Source: Verticillium longisporum
Taxonomy: Eukaryota; Ascomycota; Sordariomycetes; Glomerellales; Plectosphaerellaceae
DNA length: 64,000 nt
Direction: 5' to 3'
NCBI GenBank assembly: GCA_019188255.1
Contig: JAETXT010000012.1
Location: 1,054,001-1,118,000, forward strand
This document shows, in pieces, positions 1 to 9,948 of the stretch (the first letter of the stretch is position 1; each line of letters begins with the position of its first letter). The notes under the pieces were generated by a model. It made no database searches. It was not told the DNA's origin and saw only the letters and a list, made by a program, of their open reading frames with translations. The position numbers and the translations under genes were made by a program.

Positions 1-1205
1 TCTAGCGAGTCTTAGACTTGGTCACAGCTATTTGACAGCTGCGGAGAAGAGGCTAGGAGCAGCCATATCAACAGTCAACACCCTTTCCATCCAGTGCTTG
101 TGTCTTGCTGGGTGAGCTCCACGGGCCGACATACGAGAGTAGAGTGACTGACAATCATCGCCGCAGGATATTCCACATGTACTCCATTCAGCCAATGCAT
201 GCGTTGCGTATGTTCCACGCCGCGGGAATCTCTCTTCAGAACCTTGCTTCCACGAGGTATGTGCGTGGTCCGCCCTTCAGGATTCTTAGATTAGCGCTAA
301 TCTTGGCCCTCTTTCACAGGGCTCGACCAGCCGGAGCGCCGTCTCAGATGTATTCGAGCTTATTTTGGACGTGCTATAAATCCGAGAGGTCCGTCCAAAA
401 CCAAGATTATGTTGCACTAGAGCCTGACCTCTACAGAGAAATCCTAGCCGAGATACCGATCAACGCGCCCGCCCTGCGAGAACCTGGAATGCCAAATGTA
501 TACCCTCAGCCCCCACAAGCAGCCAGTATTGCTTCAAACGAATGGGCTGCCGACGAGGAAGACAGCTGGTACTTTCTTCTCTCTGAAATCGCCCTTCGCC
601 GTATCACAGATCAAGTCACCGAGATTGTCTCCAAGTACATTCATGCCGAGATCGACTTGCCAGGATCACAAAGCGTTCAACAGCTCATTCCCATAGTAGC
701 CGAATTTGAGCAACAAGCCGAAACTTTCCGAGAGAACCTCCCACCAGCTGTCAAGTTTCCCGATGTACCTGAAGCGGCCAGCACTGAATGGAAACAGTAC
801 AGCCGCGGTCGCTATTACCGCTTACTTGAACTAATGCACCGACCCTTCCTCTTCAACGCCATCCACGATCCTGGATGCAGCCCCGTGGTTCGGTCACTAG
901 CGGAGAAAGGACTTCAGAATGCACTGCGGTACATTCAGCACAGTCACATATGCCATCGCCACCACGGTACGTGGCTCCAGCTTCGGAATGAATTGAAGGA
1001 AGCAAGCCTCCTGCTTGCAGCGTCAAAGACGACGTGGCTGGCTATGCCTCGCGGATGGGAGGCTGGGATCGCCAAAGCCCAAGCGACGTTCGACCACTGG
1101 TCTTCGGAGTTTCCGTCTTGCAGAACGTATTCCAATGTATTCCGGAAGCTAGCCGAATCATCCATGACACGTCACGGCGTAGATAATCCGATGACTTATG
1201 GCTGA
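1..1205 (+). CDS. Zn2Cys6-type fungal transcription factor, C-terminal part (5' truncated by window edge)
   Basis: This is the C-terminal half of a nuclear fungal regulator with the fungal-specific transcription factor domain. The Zn2Cys6 DNA-binding domain would lie left of the window. The open frame is already running at base 2. I infer introns at 112-166 (55 bp) and 257-319 (63 bp, in frame, so the frame also reads through it). Splicing gives a continuous product with the family landmarks CLCLAGIFHMYSIQP, MFHAAGISLQNLAS and SLFWTCYKSE, the last matching the usual LFWSCxKSE motif, then RYYRLLELMHRPFLF. The stop is at 1203-1205. Its target genes cannot be inferred. It is the only apparently intact gene before the transposon-rich block, so it may mark the border of the accessory region. 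The family assignment is secure; the splice sites are inferred. Confidence 0.8.
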
Positions 1206-1801
1206 ACGTAAATAGTAAAAAGAGCGCTGGGCAATCAATATGAGATGAGAAGAGGCAGTTCAGCAGCCAAGAATGAACGAGCTCATGCAATCTGTGTCCT
1301 ATCACGAGCTGCCCATCTGGAGGAGCACAATTCGGGACAAGCTGCCGAAGTTTGGTTGGCCACAAGCATATGATAATGCCTGCCCATGGCAATTGTGGAC
1401 TATGGGAGTTAAGGATGGCTTGTGAAGGGAGCTGTGCATCAAAGGGATGCATGCCCTTGAACATAATGGTGCGGGCTTTAGCCGCCACTCCCCACCGTCA
1501 TATTCGTTCCCCGGTTGTTGCCGCCACTCCCCGCGACGCTAAACCGCCCAAAAGTCACTATGAATGCAGCGTTCCTAATTCGGTTGCTTCCTCCAAGGAG
1601 AGGCGACTACACAAGTAGATTCTACTCTGGGTTGGAGTGTCGATGAGAGAATGGGTTGAGAACCGAACTGACGATCTTCATGGAGTTTGTGTGGTTCCAC
1701 TGGATCCTCGGCAGATAATACTGATGCAGCTTGGATTATTCTGGATCAAGGTTTTTGTTATAAAATGATGGTTACTTCTTCGGTTGATAACCTGAAAAAG
1801 T
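1206..1801. other. Intergenic, no supportable gene
   Basis: This stretch separates the regulator from the lyase pseudogene. I see only short frames without recognisable motifs. The degraded 5' end of the lyase copy may extend into 1690-1800, but I cannot align it by eye. Confidence 0.5.
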
Positions 1802-2670
1802 TTGAAGATTCCACTCTATTGTGCTTGTCCAGCAGTACCCCTCTACCTAGGTCCCCTTGCCATCTCACTGCATCAGTCTGTCCAGAAAAAATTAGAGACC
1901 ATGTTGGCAGACAGCAAGAAGGCCCATGTCTCGCCAACCGAAAGTCGCCTTGGAACGAAATCTTCTCGCTTGCTGATCACGCACGTCAACAAGCTTGAAC
2001 TGGACGACGAACTGATCAGTCTCGAGGAGTATGTCCTGACGGATCTCGCTCACACCGTGATGCTCACGCGTGCTGGCATCTTTGATGCTCAACATGGTGC
2101 TAGCATCATCCAGGCCCTCCTCAAACTTCACGGCAGTGATACCTCTGCTATACTTGCGCCTGACCCTGAGGTCGGCACTCTCGGTTTGCAAATCGAAAAG
2201 TACCTCGAGAAAGTGCTTGGCCCCCGCGGCCGCGATATTCAGCGCGGTCGCAGCCGCATCGATCAGAAGGCTACGAATTGGCGCCTCATAAACAGAGCGA
2301 GCCTGACAGATGTCATCCGAGAACTCGTCGATCTTGCGACTGAAATCCTAGCAACGGCGGATCGATACACTGGCGTGCTCATGCCCGGATATACCCACAT
2401 GCAGCACTCTCAGCCAACAACAATCGACCATTACCTCAACGCTCACTACTAGGCGGTGTTACGAAGCTTGGACCGGCTCTACGATGCTTACGATCGCTTA
2501 AATGTTTGCCCCTTAGGCAGCGCAGCCTATAATAGTACTTCTTAGCCTATCAATCGTGATAGCACCTCGACCTACCTTAGTTTCGACTATCCCATCCTGA
2601 ACGCCAGAGATGCCGGCTTCGCGGCCATCGACATGGGTGCCGAGCTCGCAGGTATCAGGACCTGAGGGAG
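1802..2670 (+). pseudogene. Argininosuccinate lyase-like pseudogene (fumarase/aspartase superfamily), RIP-type decay
   Basis: The frame from about 1802 to 2452 carries lyase landmarks: GRSRIDQKATNWRL, matching the family GRSRNDQ substrate-binding signature with N changed to I, and MPGYTHMQHSQPTT, matching the PGYTHLQ-AQP motif. The same frame continues past the TAG at 2450-2452 with PLGSAAYNSTS, a second TAG near 2543, and PINRDSTSTY, i.e. the family segment PLGxGAxxGTxxPIDR. Both TAG codons sit where an aromatic residue, plausibly Trp, is expected, so TGG to TAG (G to A) explains them. The family N-terminus and the whole C-terminal half, with the SS-MPQKxNP loop, are missing. Similarity and coding sense end near 2670, where the DNA turns very AT-rich. 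An intact copy would cleave argininosuccinate or a related substrate. It could be a decayed duplicate of the arginine gene or an acquired metabolic lyase. Confidence 0.8.
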
Positions 2671-3386
2671 GTATAAGACCGATAGGGGATCGCCTATTAT
2701 TTAATCGTAGGAATTAAGAAGAGAGGACTAAGCGTAGTAAGGGAATAGTTATAAGAAAGGTTAATAGATTAAGATTTAGAAAAAGGCATCGATTATTCTA
2801 TCTTCCTAGAGACCCTTAAAAGATTAATAGTTAATCCCTTTACTCGTTATATAAGACTCCTTAATATAATAATCGATCTACCCCTAAAGAGCGATAACTA
2901 TTAAGATAATATATCGATTAGAGATATATAGAGTACTAGAAGATAAGCTATTATAGGATAATAGATAGAGAATATTAAAGAATTAATATAATTAAGGCTT
3001 AATATAGAATAAAGATAAAATATTAAGAATAATATATTTAATAATTTACTATTAATTATAGATAAGGAACTAGACCGATAATTAAAGGAAGAATAATATA
3101 AATTTATAAGGAAAAGGAAATATAAAGAACTAATTATACTTTAAAAGGGAGACCTAATAAGCCTATTATTAGGAATAATTAATAGATTAATATTAATATT
3201 TAAAATAATATTCTATAAAGAACTATAAAGTATACCCTTTATAAAGATATAATTATTAACTATTTAATATAAATAGATATCTTAATCGGAAATTAATATT
3301 TTCTTATTTAACTTTAATATATAATTCTAATTTAATAAGAAGAATTTCTATAGAAATATTAATAAAGTTATATATATAAATAACTA
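2671..3386. repeat. AT-rich, TpA-rich block, RIP-like relic
   Basis: Composition changes abruptly at about 2670 from ordinary coding DNA to sequence dominated by TA, AAT and TTA words, with very few C or CpA. Every frame is closed by many stops. This is the classic look of DNA mutated by repeat-induced point mutation, probably an old retroelement, though no domain remains legible. It continues beyond the first transposon, so this block and those at 5247-5721 and 7582-8088 were probably contiguous before the insertions. Confidence 0.7.
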
Positions 3387-3431
3387 ACGTAATCCACAAG
3401 CGAGTGGTTCACCCAAGCGAGTGGTTCACTT
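3387..3431 (+). repeat. Left terminal inverted repeat of copy 1, built of two 17-bp iterons
   Basis: After the outer ACGTAATCCAC come two tandem 17-mers, AAGCGAGTGGTTCACCC and AAGCGAGTGGTTCACTT. The right end at 5202-5246 is the inverted version, with one mismatch in the inner iteron (ATGCGAGTGG). These are probably transposase-binding sites; that function is inferred from their position. Confidence 0.85.
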
Positions 3432-3484
3432 CGCCCGGGCCCACGACCTACACCTGAATTCTACAGATTCCACCTCCGCCCGCG

Positions 3485-5139
3485 ATGGAGACTCTTTCAA
3501 AAGAAGGTCAATTATTCCTTGCTATCCAAGCTATGGACAATGACCCGAACCTAAGCGCCCGGAGTGCTGCGAGGATCTACACCGTCCCCTTAACGACGCT
3601 CCTCCGACGCCAGAAGGGCAAACCCTCCCGACGCGAAAGCCCGCCCAATTCTGCCAAATTAACAGTACTAGAAGAGAAAACTATTGTCGAATATATCCTT
3701 GACCTAGATGCGCGATCTTACCCTCCCCGGTTGGGTGAGGTCGGAGATATGGCGAATCGCCTGCTTGCCGACCGTGACGCGCCACGCGTCGGGAAGAACT
3801 GGGCCGCAAACTTCGTCAAACGGCAACCAGAGCTCCGGACGCGTTTCTTTCGCAAGTACGACTACAAGAGGGCCCAATGCGAAGATCCGGACGCGATAAA
3901 CGCGTGGTTCCGCCTCGTGCATAACATGATCGCCAAGTACGGCATCCAAGAGGCTGACATGTACAACTTTGACGAGACCGGCTTCCAGATGGGCGTTATC
4001 GCCAACGGAATGGTCGTGACCAGTTCGGAAAGACGGTCCAATGTGAAGATGAGGCAGCCAGGCAACCGGGAATGGGTTACGGTGATCCAGGGCGTTGGCG
4101 CGTTGGGTTTCTCCGTCCCGCCGTTCATCGTGGTTTCGGGCAAGTACCACCTCTCGAGCTGGTACCAGGACGACGCGATTTCTCGCGACTGGAGAATCGC
4201 AACATCTCCAAACGGCTGGACGACGAATGATATTGGTCTGGAATGGATTCGGCATTTTGACAGGCATACAAAGTCCCGTACTTCGGGCGGTTATCGCCTA
4301 CTGATCCTGGATGGCCACGAAAGTCACCACTCGGTCGACTTCGAACTCTACTGCAAGGAGAACAACATCATCACACTCTGTATGCCTCCTCATTCGTCAC
4401 ATCTACTCCAGCCTCTCGATGTTGGGTGTTTTGGCCCACTAAAGAAAGCATACGGTCGGCAAATCGAGGATAGGATGAGGGCGGGTACAACGCACATCAG
4501 CAAAGAGGACTTCTTCCCGGCGTTTTCGGCTGCATTTCAGCAAGCAATGACAGAAAAAACATCCAGGGAGGCTTTCGAGGAGCGGGGCTTGTCCCCCATA
4601 ACCCGGAAACAGTCCTGTCAAAGCTGGATGTGAGGTTGAGGACGACGACGCCTCCGGGGACGTCCCACGGGGAGCGTGATTCTTGGGTCTCTAAGACGCC
4701 CACTAACCTGCTCGAGGCAGGTTCCCAGACTGACTTCATCAAAGGGCGAATCTCACGCCACCAGGGAAGCTCCCCAACGTCAATTTTAGATGCTGTTGAC
4801 TATCTTGCGAAGGGGACGCGGGGTGTTATGCACCAGATCGCTCTTTTGAAGTCAGAGGTTATGATCCTTCGAGAGGAAAATGCTACACTAAGCCGACGCC
4901 GGAGGGCCAAAAAGCTACGTCTCCGGGAAGGAGGAAGCATGGCTGTAGGCGAGGGACAGGACAAGATTGCTCAGAAGGAAGTAGATATCCAGATAAAAGA
5001 GGAAACGCTGCAGAACCCGGGTCCCGCGTCGTGGTCCCAGCCGAAGAAACGATGCTGTAGCGTATGCGGGAAGACCGGCCACAACGCGAGAACTTGTCAG
5101 GTAGCTATCTCATCGTCTGCAAAAGACGAGGAGGAGTGA
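3485..5139 (+). CDS. Pogo/Fot1-type transposase with C-terminal zinc knuckle, split by a one-base frame break
   Basis: The first frame (3485-4633, 382 aa) has an N-terminal HTH of CENP-B/Tc5 type (SARSAARIYTVPLTTLLRR), a second DNA-binding helix region, then the DDE/DDD nuclease core: YNFDETGFQMG, LLILDGHESHHS and the third acidic residue in LLQPLDVGCFGPLK. The C-terminal part lies in another frame (about 4560-5139): KNIQGGFRGAGLVPHNPE, a basic stretch RRRRAKK and a zinc knuckle CSVCGKTGHNARTC (CX2CX4HX4C). The switch falls at a run of six A (4554-4559); the related element at 8089 has seven A here and stays in frame. Joined, the protein would be about 550 aa. The break may be a deletion, a base-calling error or translational/transcriptional slippage. 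It would cut and paste the element at TA sites. Confidence 0.85.
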
Positions 5140-5201
5140 TTTTAATTGATTTACGGCGTTTGGGTTGAGGTTTTCCTCGGAATGTTTGTCGGGTCGGGGT
5201 G

Positions 5202-5246
5202 AAGTGAACCACTCGCATGGGTGAACCACTCGCTTGTGGATTACGT
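5202..5246 (-). repeat. Right terminal inverted repeat of copy 1
   Basis: Read on the minus strand it starts ACGTAATCCAC and carries the same two 17-bp iterons as the left end, the inner one starting ATGCGAGTGG. Downstream of the TA target site the DNA is AT-rich again. Confidence 0.85.
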
Positions 5247-5721
5247 TATTCTTTTATAAGTCTTATTTTAAGTCTATTATAAATTATCTTAGCTTCTCTC
5301 TTTATTATCTTAGTATTATTTTAGGCTTCTCTTAGTCTATAATAGGGTCTCTACTCTCTTAGCTATTCTATTTAGTTCTATTCTTATATAGGGAATTCCC
5401 TAAACTATAATCTATTATATAAGATCTAAGTTAAATTTCGTAAATAAAAGCATTATTCTATAGATCTATAATAAAGGTTTAAATAGCTCCGTTTCTAGGC
5501 TATTATAAATATCTATAAAGTCTTAGTATTTCTAATTAGGGGCTTAAAACCGTTAATCCTATTTATATAGTTTAATAATTATTTAGAGTATTTAAGTATT
5601 ATCGTTATCTATATCGCCCTTTAGCTAAGCCCTTATTACTCTTTAAATAACTTTATAAAATAGATTTATATTCTATCTATATATATAATATCTATCTCCG
5701 CTATAAAGTATTAATAAGGTA
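5247..5721. repeat. AT-rich RIP-like spacer between the inverted transposons
   Basis: These 475 bp are dense in TTA, TAT and CTATA words and hold no open frame. They match in character the blocks at 2671-3386 and 7582-8088. They form the loop between the two inverted 1,860-bp arms. Confidence 0.7.
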
Positions 5722-7581
5722 ACGTAATCCACAAGCGAGTGGTTCACCCATGCGAGTGGTTCACTTCACCCCGACCCGACAAACATTCCGAGGAAAACCT
5801 CAACCCAAACGCCGTAAATCAATTAAAATCACTCCTCCTCGTCTTTTGCAGACGATGAGATAGCTACCTGACAAGTTCTCGCGTTGTGGCCGGTCTTCCC
5901 GCATACGCTACAGCATCGTTTCTTCGGCTGGGACCACGACGCGGGACCCGGGTTCTGCAGCGTTTCCTCTTTTATCTGGATATCTACTTCCTTCTGAGCA
6001 ATCTTGTCCTGTCCCTCGCCTACAGCCATGCTTCCTCCTTCCCGGAGACGTAGCTTTTTGGCCCTCCGGCGTCGGCTTAGTGTAGCATTTTCCTCTCGAA
6101 GGATCATAACCTCTGACTTCAAAAGAGCGATCTGGTGCATAACACCCCGCGTCCCCTTCGCAAGATAGTCAACAGCATCTAAAATTGACGTTGGGGAGCT
6201 TCCCTGGTGGCGTGAGATTCGCCCTTTGATGAAGTCAGTCTGGGAACCTGCCTCGAGCAGGTTAGTGGGCGTCTTAGAGACCCAAGAATCACGCTCCCCG
6301 TGGGACGTCCCCGGAGGCGTCGTCGTCCTCAACCTCACATCCAGCTTTGACAGGACTGTTTCCGGGTTATGGGGGACAAGCCCCGCTCCTCGAAAGCCTC
6401 CCTGGATGTTTTTTCTGTCATTGCTTGCTGAAATGCAGCCGAAAACGCCGGGAAGAAGTCCTCTTTGCTGATGTGCGTTGTACCCGCCCTCATCCTATCC
6501 TCGATTTGCCGACCGTATGCTTTCTTTAGTGGGCCAAAACACCCAACATCGAGAGGCTGGAGTAGATGTGACGAATGAGGAGGCATACAGAGTGTGATGA
6601 TGTTGTTCTCCTTGCAGTAGAGTTCGAAGTCGACCGAGTGGTGACTTTCGTGGCCATCCAGGATCAGTAGGCGATAACCGCCCGAAGTACGGGACTTTGT
6701 ATGCCTGTCAAAATGCCGAATCCATTCCAGACCAATATCATTCGTCGTCCAGCCGTTTGGAGATGTTGCGATTCTCCAGTCGCGAGAAATCGCGTCGTCC
6801 TGGTACCAGCTCGAGAGGTGGTACTTGCCCGAAACCACGATGAACGGCGGGACGGAGAAACCCAACGCGCCAACGCCCTGGATCACCGTAACCCATTCCC
6901 GGTTGCCTGGCTGCCTCATCTTCACATTGGACCGTCTTTCCGAACTGGTCACGACCATTCCGTTGGCGATAACGCCCATCTGGAAGCCGGTCTCGTCAAA
7001 GTTGTACATGTCAGCCTCTTGGATGCCGTACTTGGCGATCATGTTATGCACGAGGCGGAACCACGCGTTTATCGCGTCCGGATCTTCGCATTGGGCCCTC
7101 TTGTAGTCGTACTTGCGAAAGAAACGCGTCCGGAGCTCTGGTTGCCGTTTGACGAAGTTTGCGGCCCAGTTCTTCCCGACGCGTGGCGCGTCACGGTCGG
7201 CAAGCAGGCGATTCGCCATATCTCCGACCTCACCCAACCGGGGAGGGTAAGATCGCGCATCTAGGTCAAGGATATATTCGACAATAGTTTTCTCTTCTAG
7301 TACTGTTAATTTGGCAGAATTGGGCGGGCTTTCGCGTCGGGAGGGTTTGCCCTTCTGGCGTCGGAGGAGCGTCGTTAAGGGGACGGTGTAGATCCTCGCA
7401 GCACTCCGGGCGCTTAGGTTCGGGTCATTGTCCATAGCTTGGATAGCAAGGAATAATTGACCTTCTTTTGAAAGAGTCTCCATCGCGGGCGGAGGTGGAA
7501 TCTGTAGAATTCAGGTGTAGGTCGTGGGCCCGGGCGAAGTGAACCACTCGCTTGGGTGAACCACTCGCTTGTGGATTACGT
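5722..7581 (-). mobile_element. Fot1/pogo-like DNA transposon, copy 2, inverted twin of copy 1
   Basis: It is the same length as copy 1 (1,860 bp), with ACGTAATCC termini and a TA duplication on each side (5720-5721, 7582-7583). Each position x in copy 1 corresponds to 10968-x here, and every frame I compared is identical, including the six-base A/T run at 6409-6414. Its own TA duplication shows it inserted as a separate event and is not simply half of a duplicated segment. Confidence 0.92.
5829..7483 (-). CDS. Transposase of copy 2 (same frame break as copy 1)
   Basis: The start codon is at 7483 and the first frame ends at 6335. The zinc-knuckle part is in the next frame, ending at 5829. 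Sequence, domain order and break are the same as in copy 1. Sharing the break means it predates the duplication, is systematic in base calling, or is functional. The reading 7483 to 6335 alone yields a 382-aa protein that keeps the HTH and all three acidic catalytic residues but lacks the basic region and zinc knuckle. Confidence 0.83.
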
Positions 7582-8088
7582 TAACCGATAAATAATTATA
7601 AAGAAGAGATAATCGAAAACTAAATAGCTAATTAAATTAATCTATTATATTTTATAAGCTAATAATAAAATAATAATAGATAAATAGAAGAAGGCCTAAA
7701 GCTCTAAACGATATTAAATACTATAATTATAATAAATATAGATATTATATTAATAGCTATTTAGAAATATTATATATAAATTATAGAAAATAAAGCTATA
7801 TATATAAATCGTATAAATAATATTTAATAGTAAACTATGAACCGTTTAAGGGAAGAATAATAGGAGACCTTTAATAGGAAGAATTATTACTCCTAAAACT
7901 AAAACGGTACGAAGTAACTATTAAATTATATATTAATAATAATTAAATTAAAAGAGAGGTAATACTAAATAGAGGAGCTAATATTAATATTATTAATAGC
8001 GACCTCTTAAAGGAAGCTAGAGAATAGCTAGGGGAAAAGTAGAATAAGCTAGATAAAGTATTCCGAAATAGGGAGATAAATATTTATA
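7582..8088. repeat. AT-rich RIP-like block between elements 2 and 3
   Basis: It is rich in AATA, TTAA and TATA with no open frame, and contains traces such as GGAGAATAGCTAGGGGAAAAG that may be mutated coding DNA. It ends exactly at the left terminus of the third element. The DNA right of that element (9949 on) has normal composition, so the third element sits at or near the edge of the RIP-like block. Confidence 0.65.
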
Positions 8089-8131
8089 ACGTACATGTAC
8101 AGTGAGTGGGCCAGTACAGTGAGTGGACCAC
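8089..8131 (+). repeat. Left terminal inverted repeat of element 3 with two 17-bp iterons
   Basis: After ACGTACAT come GTACAGTGAGTGGGCCA and GTACAGTGAGTGGACCA in tandem. The spacing (17 bp) and the GAGTGG core match the iterons of copies 1 and 2, while the flanking bases differ. The right end (9904-9946) is the inverted form. Confidence 0.82.
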
Positions 8132-8187
8132 TTTCGCGTCATTCTCCAAACTTCAACATTCCACCTTACTTTTCTCTACAACCAGTC

Positions 8188-9824
8188 ATGGAAACACCTT
8201 CTCAAGACAGTCAGCTATTCCTTGCCCGTCAAGCAATGGAAAAAGATCCAGGGTTAAGCGCCCGACGTGCTGCAGCCATCTACAATGTCAGCCGAACGAC
8301 TCTCGTTCGCCGCCAGAACGGCACCCCATCCCGAAGCGAAATCACATCCAAATTAAAGAAATTAACAATGCTAGAAGAGCAAACGATTGTCGAATACATA
8401 CTAGACCTAGATTCCCGATCATACCCCCTCGGTTGGATAGTGTTGGAGATATGGCGAATGTCCTGCTGGCGGCGCGCGACGCGCCACCCGTCGGACCGCG
8501 ATGGGCTTCAAGATTCGTCAAACGACAACCTGCGCTCCGGACGCGTATCTTTCGAAAGTACGACTATAAGAGGGCCCAATGCGAAGATCCCGACGCGATA
8601 AACGCGTGGTTTACGCTCGTACGTAACATGGTCGCGAAGTACGGCGTGACGGACGAAGACACCTATAACTTCGATGAGACCGGTTTCCAAATGGGCGTTA
8701 TCGCTAATGGAATGGTTGTTACAAACTCTGAAAGACGTTCTAACGTTAAGATGAGACAGCCGGGTAATCGGGAATGGGTTACAGTGATCCAGGGCGTTGG
8801 CGCGACCGGATTCTGTGTCCCGCCATACATCGTTGTTGCGGGTAAATTTCACCTCTCGTCATGGTACGAAGAAGACGCGTTTCCTCGCGACTGGAAGGTC
8901 GCAACCTCTCCAAACGGCTGGACTACGAATGATATTGGTCTCGATTGGATTCGGCACTTCGACCAACATACAAGGTCGCGTACTTCGGGCGCATTTCGCA
9001 TTCTCATCCTAGACGGCCACGAAAGCCACCACTCCGCCAAATTCGAGCTTTACTGTAAGGAGAATAAGATCATTACACTTTGTATGCCTCCTCATTCGTC
9101 CCATCTACTCCAACCTCTCGATGTCGGCTGTTTTGGACCGCTGAAGAAAGCGTACGGTCGGCAAATTGAGATGAAGATGAAGGCAGGTACAAACCATATC
9201 TCCAAGGAGGACTTCTTCCCAGCTTTTTTACGGCATTCCAGAATTCTATGACAGAAAAAAACATCCAGGGAGGTTTTCAAGGGGCTGGACTTACCCCCAT
9301 GACCCAGAAGCAGTCCTTTCAAGGCTGGATGTGAAATTAAAGACACCAACGCCGCCAGGAACGTCTTCTGGACTCCCTAAGCCATGGGTGTGTAAGACTC
9401 CTACAAACCCGATTGAAGCCACTTCACAGTCCGAATTCATTAAGAATCGAATCTCCCGACACCAGGGAAGCTCACCAACATCAATGCTTCAGGCTATCGA
9501 CCAATACACGAAGGGTACACACAAGATAATGCACCAGTTCGTCCTAATGGACGCAAGGCTCAAGATACTTGAAAGCGAGAATGCTACCCTTAGCCGACGT
9601 CGGAGAGCTAAAAAGTACGTCTCAGGGAAGGAGGGAGTATGACTCTAGGTGATGGACAAGACCAGATTGCCCAGAAGGAGGTAGATGTTCAGATGAGGGA
9701 GGAAACGAGGCAGAATCCGGGTCGCGCGACTCGGGCTATACCGAAGAAACGGACCTGTGGCACCTGTGGAAATACTGGCCATAACGCGAGAACTTGTCAG
9801 ATGACTATATTATCTTCTGAATAA
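8188..9824 (+). pseudogene. Transposase of element 3, broken by several one-base deletions
   Basis: The ATG at 8188 starts METPSQDSQLFLARQ, homologous to the start of the copy 1 transposase. Compared with that protein the frame is lost at C5 (8424-8428, six C expected), T6 (9224-9229, seven expected), around 9287-9300, and near 9612 (AAAAAGTACG for AAAAAGCTACG). Between breaks all landmarks remain: YNFDETGFQMG, ILILDGHESHHS, LLQPLDVGCFGPLK and the knuckle CGTCGNTGHNARTC. Here the A7 tract at the site where copies 1 and 2 have A6 keeps the frame. Taken at face value this is a dead gene. The domain order is conserved with the other two, including the unusual C-terminal knuckle. Confidence 0.85.
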
Positions 9825-9903
9825 GGTAATGGGGCGTGATTTCAATTGATTTCCTATGTTTTTGTTTAGTTCTGGGTTGGAATGTTTGTCGGGTCGAGGT
9901 GAG

Positions 9904-9946
9904 GTGGTCCACTCACTGTACTGGCCCACTCACTGTGCATGTACGT
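9904..9946 (-). repeat. Right terminal inverted repeat of element 3
   Basis: Read on the minus strand it is ACGTACATGCACAGTGAGTG followed by the second GAGTGGACCAC iteron. It matches the left end with one difference near the tip. Confidence 0.82.
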
Positions 9947-9948
9947 TA

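Larger units (their letters stand above)
3387..5246 (+). mobile_element. Fot1/pogo-like Tc1-mariner DNA transposon, copy 1 (1,860 bp)
   Basis: The element starts ACGTAATCCACAAGCGAGTG at 3387 and ends with the reverse complement of that at 5246. It is flanked by the TA target duplication typical of the superfamily (3385-3386 and 5247-5248). It holds one transposase region on the plus strand. It appears identical base for base to the inverted copy at 5722-7581, because all translated segments and both termini agree, so at least one of them inserted recently. It sits in RIP-like AT-rich DNA but is itself GC-balanced, so it arrived after that DNA was mutated. Confidence 0.92.
8089..9946 (+). mobile_element. 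Fot1/pogo-like DNA transposon, divergent third copy (1,858 bp), degenerate
   Basis: The termini are ACGTACATG at 8089 and its complement ending at 9946, with TA duplications at 8087-8088 and 9947-9948. The outer four bases ACGT match copies 1 and 2, but the iteron sequence differs. The internal DNA is clearly homologous to the other two and encodes the same transposase architecture in the same order. It is diverged at many codon third positions, so it belongs to a related subfamily rather than being a recent copy. Confidence 0.9.

Noticed and set aside
3387..7581. Single large palindrome produced by one inverted duplication
   Set aside because: Each copy has its own TA duplication at its exact ends and the flanking AT-rich DNA is not mirrored, so two insertions explain it better.
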